Below the pieces are notes generated by a model that worked only from the letters and a program-made list of their open reading frames with translations, searched no databases and had not been told where the DNA came from. Shown in pieces: positions 10,718 to 23,021 of a stretch of DNA of 64,000 nt. Where the stretch lies: the NCBI RefSeq assembly GCF_030272615.1, contig NC_081414.1:46614501-46678500 (forward strand). The letters run 5' to 3'. The stretch is from Cryptomeria japonica (lineage: Eukaryota > Streptophyta > Pinopsida > Cupressales > Cupressaceae). How positions within the stretch are numbered: the stretch's first letter is position 1; every line of letters begins with the position of its first letter. A program made the position numbers and the translations under genes.

Positions 10718-12030
10718 TGTTGGCAACAATGCAACAAACTCAGAGGGGAGTGAATTAGTTTTCTCACAAACTTTACTTAATTCAAACTCAAATTTAGATC
10801 TAATAATTAACAATGAAAGCACAAATCAAAACCATATCAATAACACACATAACACCAATATTTTTTACATGGAAAACTGGGTTACGGAAAAAACCACAGT
10901 GTGAACCTACCCATAATGAGATAATACCCTGTTAGGAGTAAATTAAATATTTCAATGGGTAATGCACATGCATTCAGGCACACTGTCTAGAGCTCATTGC
11001 TCAAATCACTTGGAACAACACTTGGGAAGGCTTACTGCCTTACCAAAACATTCAGATTACATATGGAGTATCACAAACTGATAAAATAGCATCTCCTCAT
11101 GCCTGGTTATAGTTCTGGTTAAGCACATAACACAAACTTTTCTCTTTCACATTTCTTCGCACTTCTCCTCTACTACTGAAAGATAAAATCATTGTTCACA
11201 CATTCAGATACATCTCTCACATGATTATTACATATATTTATATAAATCATCAACATATATTTCAAAGTCGGCTCAACACTCATCACGCATTACTATAATA
11301 TAACCACACACACTACAACATTACATGCGGACCAAAACAATGTTGGTTAAGACATAGTATGGACCTAAACCAACACCTCGAACATGCAACACCTTCAATA
11401 ATTATGCCATGAACATCCGCAACCCGCTACAATCATTTGATCGACCAAGAATATTGCATAACATGAACATATATAGCAGAGAAATCATCCGCAATGAGAA
11501 CAACAATCAATGCAGACCATCAACATGAATAGAACATGATCTAGAAACATCCACAAGCATCAAGAATTACCATAACATCAACCACAATATCACAACTGAC
11601 TAGAATCATTATTATTATTATACCGAACCTCAAGAAAACTCACAAAATTGACTGTCAAACTAAAAGATTCAGTTGTGGACCTCCAAATCATGAACCATCT
11701 GAATTGAGGACACATATGAATGTCCCAAACACTCTGCCAAATCCGCAAACCAAGATATTTCAATTCTAGAGAAATGCCAAGCAAAATCCAGAACACTGAT
11801 CAACACTAACCAACTGAAAATCAATCCTCAATATTGGATCTCATAACTCGATCAAATCACCATGCGAACCACTGAAACTATAACTGAATCAACTAGAGAT
11901 ACTTATCTCAAAACCCTTTAATACGCAACAACCCATCTAAAACACATTGGCCAAAGAAACTCATCTAATCTGACTACAACATTGTAACATAGGAATATGT
12001 TGACATCAATGACAACAAATTTCTCCAACA
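10718..12030 (-). repeat. Copia C 5' LTR
   Basis: LTR of 1,313 bp bounded by the inverted repeat TGTTGG...CCAACA (minus strand: starts at 12030, ends at 10718 against the PBS). 'ttgtcattgatgtcaaca' lies 15 bp inside the start as in other LTRs here, and the box (acatggaaaactgg...gaaaaaaccacagtg) is at about 10867-10900. The adjacent AACTT (12031-12035) is a candidate target duplicate. Confidence 0.72.
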
Positions 12031-12035
12031 AACTT

Positions 12036-12424
12036 CTCAACAATATCCAACAACCTATGCAATCCTTTGTATCTTGCCCTGAGATTGTGCTTCTTAGTAT
12101 TGCAAGTCCCTTGTATCTTGCCCTAAGGTTGTTCCCCTTAGTTTTGTGAGTCTAATCATGTGCAGTGAGCTCCTTGGACTTAAGCCTAAAACATTTTGAT
12201 CAATTATCCATATTGTGAGTATGATTATCACTGTCGTCTTTCCCTCCTTGGGTTTTCCATGTAAATATGGTGTTCTTGTGTGTGTTGTTCTTTGTCCATC
12301 CATGTTTCATATTTGCATAAATAAGATAACTATGATATGATGTTTAAGGTATTATAATTAAGTTGTTATAAGGTCTAGACCGATTCACCCTCCTCCCCTC
12401 CCCAAGTCTTGTGGTGTGTTCAAC
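12036..12424 (+). repeat. Copia LTR fragment D
   Basis: 3' portion of a plus-oriented copia LTR, recognised by ctttccctccttgggttttccatgtaaatatggtgttcttgtg (the conserved box, about 12237-12280) and 'agtgagctccttgg', which also occurs in LTR E at 36175. It holds a short internal duplication of 'ttgtatcttgccctragrttg' (12067 and 12112). Its right end is cut by or abuts the inverted-repeat element at 12425. Confidence 0.6.
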
Positions 12425-13400
12425 AAATCCTACAATAATGGGTTAGAAACTTGGGACATTCTGATTTTTGCCTAAAATCATATAATTTGTAGAAAATATA
12501 ATAATTTAAGCCTTGACAACTACCATTTAAAGGATTTAATTAAAGAGGGTTAGATTAAACCCTCTTCGATCAAACCCCCTTACATAGAACCCCTCTAGTC
12601 TTAAGTCATACTTGCAATGGAGTTTCCTCTACACCTATGAGAATACTAACAAAAACCACTTTTACATTACCTTTTGGGGAGTCAAAAGAATTCATTTCGA
12701 AGTTATGTTTTGTAAGTATGTAGTCCTTATTATAATCTTTCCAAAAAGTATAATTTTGCATATATTTGATTTCATTAATATATTTATTTTTTACTTCTTG
12801 TGAATGTAGGTTTTTCATTGAACATTAAGGTCTTTGTTTCACATATATTGAAAAATAGGAAAATAGAAAATAAAACTATAAAAAATATCTTTTCCCTAAG
12901 TTTTGATATCGACATTTGAACACAAAAAGATAAATTTAATCTAAATGCATGCATAAAAAGTTATGCATGACAACATATACCTCTATCCAAATTAAAATAC
13001 AACTTCAAAAATTAACTTAAAAAATCTATATGCAACAAAAAATTATGAAAAATACCCATACACTAGATATTCTTGCAATAGATCTATATTTTAAAAATTA
13101 TAAATTTATTCTTTCTATAAGAAGTATTATGCATGATGACATAAACATCACTTCTGAAAAATGTTGATTACTATAACAAATAAGTTATAAAAGTTTTACA
13201 TAAAATATGCACAATTATTTATATTTTTAAAAAAAAATATTTGGAATCTACATAAAATTTTTCACAAATTAGTAGTTTAATTCATTTTCAAATTCTTAAC
13301 AGTTTCGCTGCTACAATTTTAAGAAAGTGAAGTTTTGGTACAAAATGTCGACTTGAATGTCAAGTTTTGGCAAAAAGTGTAACCCATTATTGTGGGATTT
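12425..13400. mobile_element. Inverted-repeat-bounded element (MITE/TIR-like)
   Basis: AT-rich 976-bp segment whose ends are inverted repeats: aaatcctacaataatgggtta at 12425-12445 and its reverse complement at 13380-13400, with 20 of 21 positions paired. Just inside both ends, 'aacttg..acattc' and 'tttttgcc' recur in inverted orientation but different order, as subterminal repeats often do. The interior has no convincing coding frame. I could not find a clean target-site duplication, so superfamily is unassigned; a non-autonomous DNA transposon is the likeliest reading. Confidence 0.55.
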
Positions 13401-14269
13401 CCCCAAGCTTCTTATTGGCCATCTAGGTAAACTCGACCTTATGTTCATTTTTTATTTTTCTTTAACAATTCTTGTCTCATCTCTTTGAAAGTAGTGTGGT
13501 TTATCTCCTCAAGGGGTGAATGAATGTACCTCCTAACATCTTTGGTGTACATCACATCCATTGGAATGCTTGAGAAGGATCTAGTTGGGTTGGTTTGCAT
13601 GGCTTTAGTAGGGAATTTAGAGTAAATAGTTCATTGTTTGTTGGTAGCAAAGATCAAGGTAGGAGTGGCCATATCGATGATTTGTACCTAAAATGGCAGT
13701 ACATTCATCCTTAGGCTTTCTAGAAAGGATGTTTTGGGTGGTTTTTGATGTGGAAGTATGGAAAGCTAACAAATAGAATGTTTAGTAGTAACCTAGTCTT
13801 TTATAGTTTTTTGTGGCAGTCTTCCTTAGCTCCTATAGAAATTAAGTAGAATTTCTTGTTGTATTTTGCCTGTTAGCTACTACAACTAATATTTTTTGGG
13901 AGTAATTATCTACTTTTTCTAATCATTTAATGTATAATATGTTACACTATGTTACATGGTTAGGAAATGGTGTACTTTATGTTAGCGCATGTACTTTTGA
14001 TCACTTTCTATAATGTCATGTTGAATCCCTTTAGGATTTTGTGATAGTGTTAGGGTTTAATGTATTAGCCTTCTAGTTGGTATCCTATTAGTAAAATGCC
14101 TATGTTGTTGTTGTTTGTGAATTTGGATATATGATTTATTAGTCACCCATAATTACCAAGGTCCAGTGTGGTGTTTCTTAGTAAATTTACATGATGCCAT
14201 TTTCTATAGTTTTAATGTGATGCCCTTTTGGTTTGTTTTGTATATAGGGCTTGGTTTGGTAGGAATTGA
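13401..14269. other. Unassigned AT-rich sequence
   Basis: No coding frame, terminal repeat or recognisable family seen. It lies between the inverted-repeat element and the gypsy protease remnant, and may be non-coding remains of the same old gypsy element. Confidence 0.4.
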
Positions 14270-14798
14270 GGACACTCTTTGGAATCCATATACTATTCAA
14301 GATGTGACTTTAGGTTCACATTGCATCCATGCTTCTAAAACTTCATCACTGTTAGTACTATAGAAATCACTTTCTAGTTCCAATTCTCCTTCAATGTTTA
14401 GATTTTACTCTTCTCATTCATTCATGAGTCTATAAATATTGTAAAGATTATTAAAATATTCTCATACCCATTCTTGTGCAATTTCATCCATATAACTTTT
14501 ATCATTTGGGTCACCTGTAGAGATTCAGACTATTTTGGTCTCGATTACAAAAGATATCTCCTCTTTTGGATGATAGTCTGCAATATCGTTTGATTTCACT
14601 AACCATCTAAGACCAAGTAGAGCTCATAGTGTATTGAAAGGCCCCTTCATCTGCACTTCCTCAAAATCAACACAATGTTTAATCCCCTTAATATCAACTT
14701 ATGGATTCTTCTATGTTCCAAGGGTATCCATTTTGAAACCATCAGCCAAAAATATATTCATGGGTGTTTTAACCAATTTTGGCCTTTATTGTAGAAGG
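14270..14798 (-). pseudogene. Older gypsy element, protease-region remnant
   Basis: The minus strand translates in pieces into a retropepsin C-terminal-like region (ADGFKMDTLGT, then LLGLRWLVKSNDIADYHPKE), resembling the part after the active site where gypsy proteases carry 'GMDWL/GRPWL'. The catalytic DSG is not seen. Its gag partner lies at 34511-35250 on the same strand, on the other side of G1. G1 therefore split one older element between gag knuckle and protease. Stops are frequent; assignment rests on a few motifs. Confidence 0.5.
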
Positions 14799-15717
14799 TG
14801 TTGTTCTCAAAATCTGATTCACTTTAACATCCTTATAGTAACATGATAACTCTATATGTAGAAGAGATATTAAAGAGAAGGAAGCTTCTAGGACAACATA
14901 TGACAAGGTATGATTAACCTTCTACACTTCGGACTTATTCAAAGTCTAGGCGGGTATACCTTTGTGAAATAAATTCACACTTTTAAAAGATAAATCCACA
15001 GCAAACCAGTCCAAAAACCAATGGATCTAATCACCTTAAAACTAACTAAAACAAAGGAATGAAAATTGTACTCATGTTTAGTATTGACCTACAAAATATG
15101 TAATAGACAACCTTGATCTATACCAGTGCCTTATCCAAGGTCACAGAGTCATCTAAGTTCAAACAATACTCCCACAATCAAATATCTCAACATATCCCAT
15201 TAGTTTGGTTTCTGCAGATCCCTATATATGCCTGACACACATAAGAATTTTATTCATACCAAACTAAACTACGCTTATCAAGATTCAAAGTATCTCATAA
15301 GGAATTTACTGGTAGAAGTGATTCCTGCATATTTAATTCCCCTCATGAAGATAAAAGCTAAGAAACATATCTACTGAAAGTTGCCTTACAACCCCTATTC
15401 AAATGAAATAACCCTAGCTTATTCAGAATGAATCAATAAACACTTGCAAACACATTTGAAGACAACACAAAGTTTTAACTCAAAACCAATGGTCTATATA
15501 TTGATATTTTCTTCAAAAAAGTATTACAAGAAACCTTCGAATATTCTCCATTAAAACTTAGAAAAGCCCAGATAAATTTCTGCAGTGTTTTCTTATAGTT
15601 CTTTGCGATCCCCTTTCTACTAGTCTTGCTATCCATTTATAACAATATGGATGCATACAAAGCTTCAGACTTTCCTAGGAGAGTTTGTTACAAAATACTA
15701 CTTCACTCAAGAAGTAG

Positions 15718-18700
15718 TTACATGTCCTTTTCTAATTCAGTGGCTTCTTTAGTTGGTGGCTCCTCCGCAATATCCTCTAACCATTTAGGAGTGCTTTCTA
15801 ACTGCTCTAGAACATGTTCTTCTTGAACCTCCACATCGGCCACTGCATACTTTTCGGACCATCCCTGGAAAACATCATCATTAGGCCATGAGTGGCCAAT
15901 AATTTCTTTATTCAACTTCAATAACTTTTTCCATGTGTTCCTCACTTTCCTTACCTCTGAATACAAAAACCCATTATGAGATTTTATCTTCTCTATTTCC
16001 TTAATTGTTTTAACAAACAAACAGGTGTCATCTGTATTGATTATCTCATTTACCCTTAAGGATAAATTAGCCCCTAACTCATCTAGCCATGCCTATTTAT
16101 CGTTTAACTGATTCTGGTTGACAAAACCTCTAGGGAACAATGCAAATTTTTGCTCGGTATATTCTTTCCGATATAAATTAGCTTTTCTTTCCACATTAGC
16201 TCTTCCTTCAGCCAACTTTGTCAATCCTTTTGCCAACTTACATGTAGGTTTGATAATGACATCAGCTTGTGCCTCATTGTATGATACACACATCAATTCT
16301 AAGTCCACTTCCCTGGGCAACCATTTATTCATAATAGGCTCTAAAATAGCCTTACCTTCATTCAACCCATTAAGAGTATACAAAATTCTTTTCATATTGA
16401 GATACACTATAGGAGCATCAACAGTATTAGAAAAGCTTGAAATTGTTGCCTTTATCTTTTCCTCATACTTTTTTGCAACTAAGGCTTGGGCTTGTTTCAA
16501 CTTTTCCATTTCATGCTGATAAGTCTCAGCCGCTTGGAAACTAGAAGGCATAGGAGAAGGGGGGAATTCTACAATTGGACTAGTAGGTGAGGGTCTTGCT
16601 AGAGAGGAAGCGATCATCAATGTTGAAGGCTCACCTTGATGATGTTGACTTGCCAATTGGCTCTGGAGTTTAGTGATGATGCTATCCCTACTGGCTATTC
16701 CTTCCTTAGCTTCATTATAAGCTTTTAAAATAGTTTCCAACTTCAATTGGAGAGTAGCCTTTTCTTGAGCTTCTTTCTCTGCCACTGCTACATTAAACTT
16801 TGCAGTTTCTAGAACAGTATTAGCTTCCTCCACCACTCCTATGTCCTGAACCCTCTTGACAATCATTCCTCCAAAGAGGCTAGAATCTGAGGCATTTTTC
16901 TTCCTCCTATTCTCATCTTTCTTTAATGACCATAGGACAAGGGCAACATTATCCTTGTTGAAGGTCACACTTTTCATTGGCTTTGTTTCCTTTCTTACTG
17001 CATCAAGGATCAATGCATCAGCTATATCCCATTCTGGGAGAATTAACACACTAGCTTTATCCAACATATCCCTCCCCTTTTCAGGGGTGATTGCTTTGAA
17101 CTCCTCCATCATTTCTTGCTTAACTTCTTCTTCTATTTGGGCTGCAGCTTTGAGAGGCTGTTCACTTACCCTTTTCTCACATCTGGTTTTGAATTGATCA
17201 ATGTTTTGTTTCCAGAGAAATTGTAGAAAAGCTCCTGATGTAACAAAGTTGTTGTCAGCTAGGAATTCTTCACTAGCTTGCTTAACAGTAAGGTCCAATT
17301 CTTGGCCCTTTAACTCACCATCAGTTAAATCCATTTCAGCATTTGGTGGCTCTTCGGGCATCCCTTCTTGGGTCTCCTCAAAAGTATAAGCAATCTCACC
17401 AAGACTTCCTAACCACAATAATTGTTCAGCCACAGCTTGTTCATCTCCAATGTGGATAGGAGATTGAGATGGGGAATATTGAGGCTCATAAGTTCCAATT
17501 TATTCTCCCACCTTTTGCCTCTTAGGGGAATCCTGAATGTCTACAATATCTTCAACTTTCCTTTTCCCTTTTCAAGAGGAAAGCTCACCTATCACTGGCA
17601 TCATTACAGTGTACTTTGGTCTCTTGAGCATTGCATAGTCACCTAGTGGGATTACTTTGGCAAAAGCAGGCTTGGCCAAGACCATCTTGACCTTATCAGG
17701 ATCATTTTGCATTATGGCTTCCCTTTTTTCTTTTAGAGTCTGCATTACATCTTCAAAATAAAGAATCAGAAATATAATTTTCTCCTCAAATGGGTTGAAA
17801 CTAGATAGAGGGCCATAGCTAGTGTCAAACTAATGAATAAAATCAAGGGCTTTCTTATATGCTACCCACTTCTCCTTCCTTAGTTCCTGCTCATCTAAGT
17901 TGAACTCATTTCTAATCAAATCCTCAGGAAACTGAAATTGATGAGGCCTACCTTTGCACACTGCTCTTTTCCTGAACATGCCATTGAAGAAGTCCTTAGG
18001 GTCTGCACATCTTGACACTATAGTTGATAACCTATATGGTTTAAATAAATCTTCAAAGAATCTCCATCCACCCTTAGTGATTAAAAAAAAGTGGGCCATT
18101 GTAACAGTTGGGAAAATAGTCCCTTTACCTCTGTTAGTCATCTCAGCTTCCTGAACCCCTCCAATCTGTCTTAGCACTTCTACAATCCCTATTTTCAATG
18201 GGACCTGATAGGGTAATAAATAATGGGTGCCTCTAAATCCAAACACTCTAAAAATAGTAGACACAGAGTACAAATAGATGTCTCCCCAATTGTGAGCGAT
18301 CTTGATCCTCTGCAAACTCCTTAGGTCTAATAAATTCCAATAGAGCTTTAGGGATTCTAGGGTTTTCTCTACATAAGAGGATTATGATTTTAGATGAAAA
18401 GCATCTATCAAACTTCATATAACTTGCATCCTCTCTATCCCATGATAAGAGAGTACTCCACAATTGTACTGGCATTTCCTCATTATCCTTGACCTTAATC
18501 AGGTCCATCTCCTTTGCAAAGTAGTCAACACCCTTGAACAGGAACATGTGCATTAACATAGAATACCATCCAAATGGCTTGTCAACCTTACCATTCTTGA
18601 TTCCTATTAACCCTTTATGAATGGCATCAGCAAGGTATGGAGCATAATCAAATGTAATGGCCAAAGAAGGATTCAAAATTTGGGCAATCATCAGCATATA

Positions 18701-19381
18701 ATAGGTAGGCATATTCTTTTCAGCATCTTCCCCAAAGATCTGGCACAAGGCCCAATACATACCCTTAGCTCTCAAGGTGAATACATTGAGGGAGAATGGT
18801 TCCATTGTGTTGGGGCCTACAACTGTCAACCCCCCTATCTTCACAAAGAACTCTCTTAATGGGCCATTCCTAAGATGATCCCTCTGTACATTGTAAATAT
18901 GGGCTAATGATTCAAAATCAATAGGTTCCAATAAATTGGAGGATTCACTGAGTTTGAAAACCTTTCTAAATTCATCTTCATTGATTTCAATTAGGACTAA
19001 CCCCTTTATATTTCATATACACCTTGCCATAGAGTCATAATTCTTTGCAATCAAAGTCAATAAGTCTGTATCCATAAAAACACCTGGGACCACTAGCTTC
19101 CCTACATCCTATTCCTATATGCCATTCATAGGAGTAGAGGAATTTCTTTGTCCAAAACCGACTTTGAAAAGTCCTAAGCCTAACATTCCTATTTCAGGGT
19201 GTCTTAACCAATTACCCTTATCATACAAGCCATCTTCAATTTTTAGATGAGGGTGTTTGGGCACTAATTATTTTATCTTAACCCCAGCATTGGTGGACAT
19301 AGTTAATTGTTCTAAAAAATCATCGCATATATTTCGTTCTTGGTATCCCAGCTTCCCAGTGAATTCTCTTCTAGGAGCCAT
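15718..19381 (-). pseudogene. LTR-internal reading frame, 3' copy (unknown function)
   Basis: Decayed frame of about 1,220 codons inside the LTR, sense to the element. The start (MAPRREF context) is at 19381. The N-terminal half is globular and hydrophobic-rich (MYWALCQIFGEDAEKNMPTY, YMLMIAQILNPSLAITFDYA). It continues in another frame (18315-17830; AHFFLITKGGWRFFEDLFKP), then an acidic Pro/Glu-rich linker. A long open stretch (17433-16093, 446 residues) has charged coiled-coil segments, a Ser/Pro patch (LARPSPTSPIVEFPPSPMPS) and a Lys/Arg/Glu-rich end; a last piece is at 16020-15718. No catalytic, zinc or membrane motif is evident. The layout (globular head, acidic linker, coiled coil) recalls a structural or gag-like protein; that is inference. 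Stops and shifts differ from the 5' copy. Confidence 0.7.
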
Positions 19382-19399
19382 TTTGGACGAGCAACCACA

Positions 19400-20930
19400 C
19401 CACCAGCAACTAGCACAAACCTCTAACAAAGTAATTCACATGGGAACTATTTGAAAACAAACTAGAGTGATCAAGAAAAGCATAAAAACTTGATTATTCA
19501 CCTGAAGAGAATTACTCTGCAACAATTCGCTCTGTAACAAACTTCAATGAAATGCTATTAGCAATTAAGTTGCATTTAAGTTTTTTAGGAATTAACTCCA
19601 CACTCTTCGGCTTTCTTTTCATAATTGAATTCACCAAATCAAATTCAAAAATGGCTCCAACGGGTCATGATTTCCTCTAAGTCTTTCCTTTGTTTCACAC
19701 TTTCACCATTTCACAGTGCATAAAACGCGCTGCTCTTTTCTTTCACAAAGCAACGCTAGCCGTTGGATCATGGGAACTTGCATTGTCTTTACCTCTGCTT
19801 AATCTCTCTGCTTAAGTTCTAGGCCCTACCATCTTTTCACCACTTCGTGATACTTAACAATCAAGGAGCACTTCCCCTCTGCAAAGTTGCGCCAAGCGTT
19901 AGAGCTAACTTAAGTCACCCAGCCTTTAATCCCAACTAGGACCGTCAACGTTTCCTAGTAATTGCACCTCACCCTGACGGTTAGCGGTTTTCACCATTTC
20001 GTAGAGATTAATCTATGGGCATCTTCAGGCCATGAATCGACAAGAATCATCGGATCGAAATAGAGATGACTGCCTTTTAAGTGGGCCCTGCATCCGGGAA
20101 CCACTTACCCCACATTTTCATTAGTAAATACATGCCACATGGCAGTCGGCCATTAGCCATGGCAACTCGCTTGGGTCCCATTCTAGATCTGCCATGTGCC
20201 ATCTTTTATTATTCCCACATAACCTCCAGTTACACCCTGGCGGGCCTTTAATAATCCTTTTAGAACTACATGTCACTTAACACATCCCTATCGAGCCCCA
20301 CAAAAGTAACAATTATTTTTCCATGTCACACTTACTCATGACTTCCACCTGTCTTTCGTGACTTCGCGAACACTAATCATCATTCAACTTACGGCCACGA
20401 AATCATGAGAACCGTCAGATCAAAACAAAGATGACTGCCTTTTAAGTTCATGTTCTATCCTGCCCTTTGGGCCCGCCAACCCTTTTCGTGACTTTGCGAT
20501 GAGTAAATGGCAAGCATCTCTCAACTATGAAACAACGCAATTAATCGATCTTTGCGTGACCTGATTACCTTTTAACTGAAGGGAAAGTCCTCATTGTTGG
20601 GTCCCATCGAACCTTTTCACGACTTTGTGAAGAGTAAACCACATTTATCTTGATCTCATGAACTCATGCTATCTGTCTGATTAGATGGCACTTGACCAGT
20701 ATTTAACTTTGGCTTGAACCTATGTGTCGGGTCCACCTTTCTGCCTTTTGCTATTTTGCGATGGATAAATTGCAAGCATTTTTAGGTTGCGAATCAATGC
20801 GAACCGTTAGATCAATAAAGAGCTACATGATGCTTACACGACCCGATGGACATTTAGGAAAAGGCATATTTAGGGAATTAAAATAATTGAAGGGGACCGC
20901 CTAGGTAAATTACAAGGGGGGGAACACTTC
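19400..20930 (-). promoter_or_regulatory. U3-like region with repeated CGTGACTTTGCGA boxes
   Basis: Non-coding part of the G1 LTR upstream of its reading frame. A degenerate module recurs about six times on the plus strand (near 19700, 19848, 19990, 20360, 20490, 20612, 20745): a 'ttttcgtgactttgcgatgagtaaa' box, usually followed 40-60 bp later by 'gaaccgtyagatc' and sometimes 'gatgactgccttttaagt'. The same set is in the 5' LTR (33100-33960). Promoter function is inferred from position only. Confidence 0.45.
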
Positions 20931-21299
20931 ATGACAAAGGGACCCATTACTTAAGTTTATAAAGTAATGCAGAAATAGAAGCCAAAGGGTTTTTTTTAAT
21001 AGTCATTAAAGCAAATTAAAACCTAAACCCTAAACCCATTAGGATTTGAAATAGCGCTGAAGCAATAAGAACATACTACACACAAAGACATTATAGACTT
21101 AGCCAATAATGGAAAAAGCACACCCATTTTAAATAGTGATAATAGTGGCTCTAACTGGGGATAGTTGATTGCAAGGTCAACACAAGAATCTAGATACTTT
21201 GGAGAACAGACCAAAACACAGACCCAAACAAAATAACAGGAAAAAAAAACAAAATATATACAAAAAAAGGACCCACTGTGCATGGACTTTAAGAGAAAT

Positions 21300-22560
21300 A
21301 ATGTTTCAGGAATTGTCCATGCATTGGAAATTCCTGTACTTCATCATTCATATTTTTCATAAAATAAGAATCCTTTCCATTTAAAGCACAAACCACAAAA
21401 GGGCCAATCCATAATGATTCAAATTTCTTGTGCTTTCCCTTGTCCTGTCCTCTTGCATTCCACTAAAGAACAATATCATCAATTTGAAACTTCCCTAATG
21501 ATGTCCTTTTATCAAAAAGGTATTTGGACTGCAATTGGATCTTCAGATTTCTCTTATGAGCTAGAGTTTTGATCTCTTCCACTTCCACCATCTGAATCAT
21601 TCGGTTCTCCATGGGTTTAGATAGCTCCATGTCTTCAATTTGCAAGAATTTATAAATTGGAAGAAGATTGTTTACTGGCAGCCTAACTTGTGTACCATAA
21701 ACCATTTCAAAAGGAGACATTCCAATGGCTGCCTTGACTATTATTCTATCAGCCCACAAGGCTAACTTCAACTTTTGATCCCAAGACCTCTTGTTCTCTT
21801 CCAGGATTTTCTTGATGATGTTCAAAAGTATTTTATTACTAGATTCAACTTGTCCATTTCCCTGAGGGTGATAGGGTGAAGAGTAAGACATGATTATTCC
21901 ATGACTAGTACAAAATCCAACAAACTCTTCTGACCTAAAACTCATGGCATTATCCATTACTAGTTTTGCAGGTATTCCAAATCTAGTTATAACATTATTC
22001 ATCAAGAAGTCAATGGCAACTTTACTTGTAGCTCTTCTTGTGGGAATAGCTTCAATCCACTTAGTAAAATAATCAGTGGCTACTATGATCCATCTATGGC
22101 CTCTTCCTGATCTCTCAACAATTTCTCCAATAAAAGCAATGCCCCATTGGACAAAAGGGGCTTTCACTGTGACTGGATTTAGGGGTAGAGCTCCTTCATA
22201 CTTCAATTTGGATGAAAACTTTTGACATGGGTCACATTTCCTGACATGTTCATGAGCATCCTTGAATAAAGTAGGCCAATAGTACCAGCCCAGATTACCT
22301 TACTAGCAGTTGTCTTAATAGAGTAATGGCCTCCACATACTCCATCATGCATTTCAATCAACACCCTTTTAGCCTGGAATTCATCCAAACACATTAGCAG
22401 TTCTCCATCTCTTTTTCTCCAAAACAGATCACCCTGAATGAGAACATATTTTTGTGACTTGATTTTTAGAGTTCTTCTCTGATTATGTGTCATTCCTTCT
22501 AAGAATGCAGCATCTCTTAAAAATTGGACTATCTCTGAATACCAAGGTTGCCTTTCAATG
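21300..22560 (-). pseudogene. G1 integrase
   Basis: Ty3/gypsy integrase. The HHCC zinc domain spans about 22370-22210 (MHDGVCGGHYSIKTTAS, then a frameshift and a CDPC pair). The core follows at 22206-21463: QWGIAFIGEI, VATDYFTKWIEAIP, LVMDNAMSFRSEEF and SPYHPQGNGQVESSNK. The second Asp and the Glu of the D,D,E triad are present. The first is Ala (WGIAFIG, where the family has WGxDFIG), so this copy could not catalyse. A GPF-type C-terminal motif (LWIGPFVV) is at the internal/LTR boundary. The frame runs on into the 3' LTR, ending near 21300 with the Tat-typical GQFLKHYF. No chromodomain is seen. Confidence 0.88.
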
Positions 22561-23012
22561 CTAGTGACTGAAGTACTTTTGACTTCAACATTATGTATTT
22601 CAACATTCAGAAGATTAGATTCAGTCATGAGCTTGGCTAGACCTAAACCTCTCACCAATTTGGTGATCTTTATTTCCAAGTCAAATTCTTGGATTCTATT
22701 AATCCATCTACACCTTTTTCCTGTAACCTCAGACTGGGACAAAATATCCTTAACTACAGCATGTGGGACATAAGAAATGATTTTTGCATTCACCAGGCAT
22801 GGCTTGAAAGCCTTAATAGCTTTAACTAAAGCATAAGCTTGTTTCTCCATGGTTTCATACTTTAATTCTGCTGCTTGCAAAGACTTGCTATAGAAAGCTA
22901 TGGGATGTTCATATCCCTCATTATCCTTTTGTAACAACATTGCAGCTACTGTATGGTATGAAGGAAAAGAGAATAGAGAGAAGGGCTTACTATAATTAGG
23001 AGATTTCAGCAC
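22561..23012 (-). pseudogene. G1 original gypsy RNase H, catalytically degenerate
   Basis: Connection and RNase H-like domain directly after RT. It keeps the family skeleton (AAMLLQKDNEGYEHPIAFYS, SLQAAELKYETMEKQAYALV) but the first catalytic Asp is missing: where DASxxGxG is usual the sequence is SFPSYHTVAAML. Loss of activity here is a known feature of Tat-lineage elements, which carry a second RNase H. It is followed by the RNase H/integrase tether and the zinc domain. Confidence 0.82.
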
Positions 23013-23021
23013 TGGTGCTTC

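Larger units (their letters stand above)
14799..21390 (-). repeat. G1 3' LTR (6.6 kb)
   Basis: Longer of the two G1 repeats. In element direction: last ~30 codons of pol and its stop (21390-21300), about 1.9 kb of non-coding U3-like sequence with modular CpG-bearing boxes (21280-19400), a decayed reading frame (19381-15718), and about 0.9 kb ending at 14799. It retains the block 15646-16135 that the 5' copy has lost, so it is the better template for the C-terminal end of the LTR reading frame. Confidence 0.8.

Noticed and set aside
16118-17646. Plus-strand open frames opposite the LTR reading frame (also 29216-30885)
   Set aside because: Antisense shadows of the minus-strand frame; no start context, no domain.
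20990-21050. Telomere-like 'aaaccctaaaccc' near 21020 and 34140
   Set aside because: Only about two plant telomere units, in both LTR copies; ordinary LTR sequence rather than an interstitial telomere.
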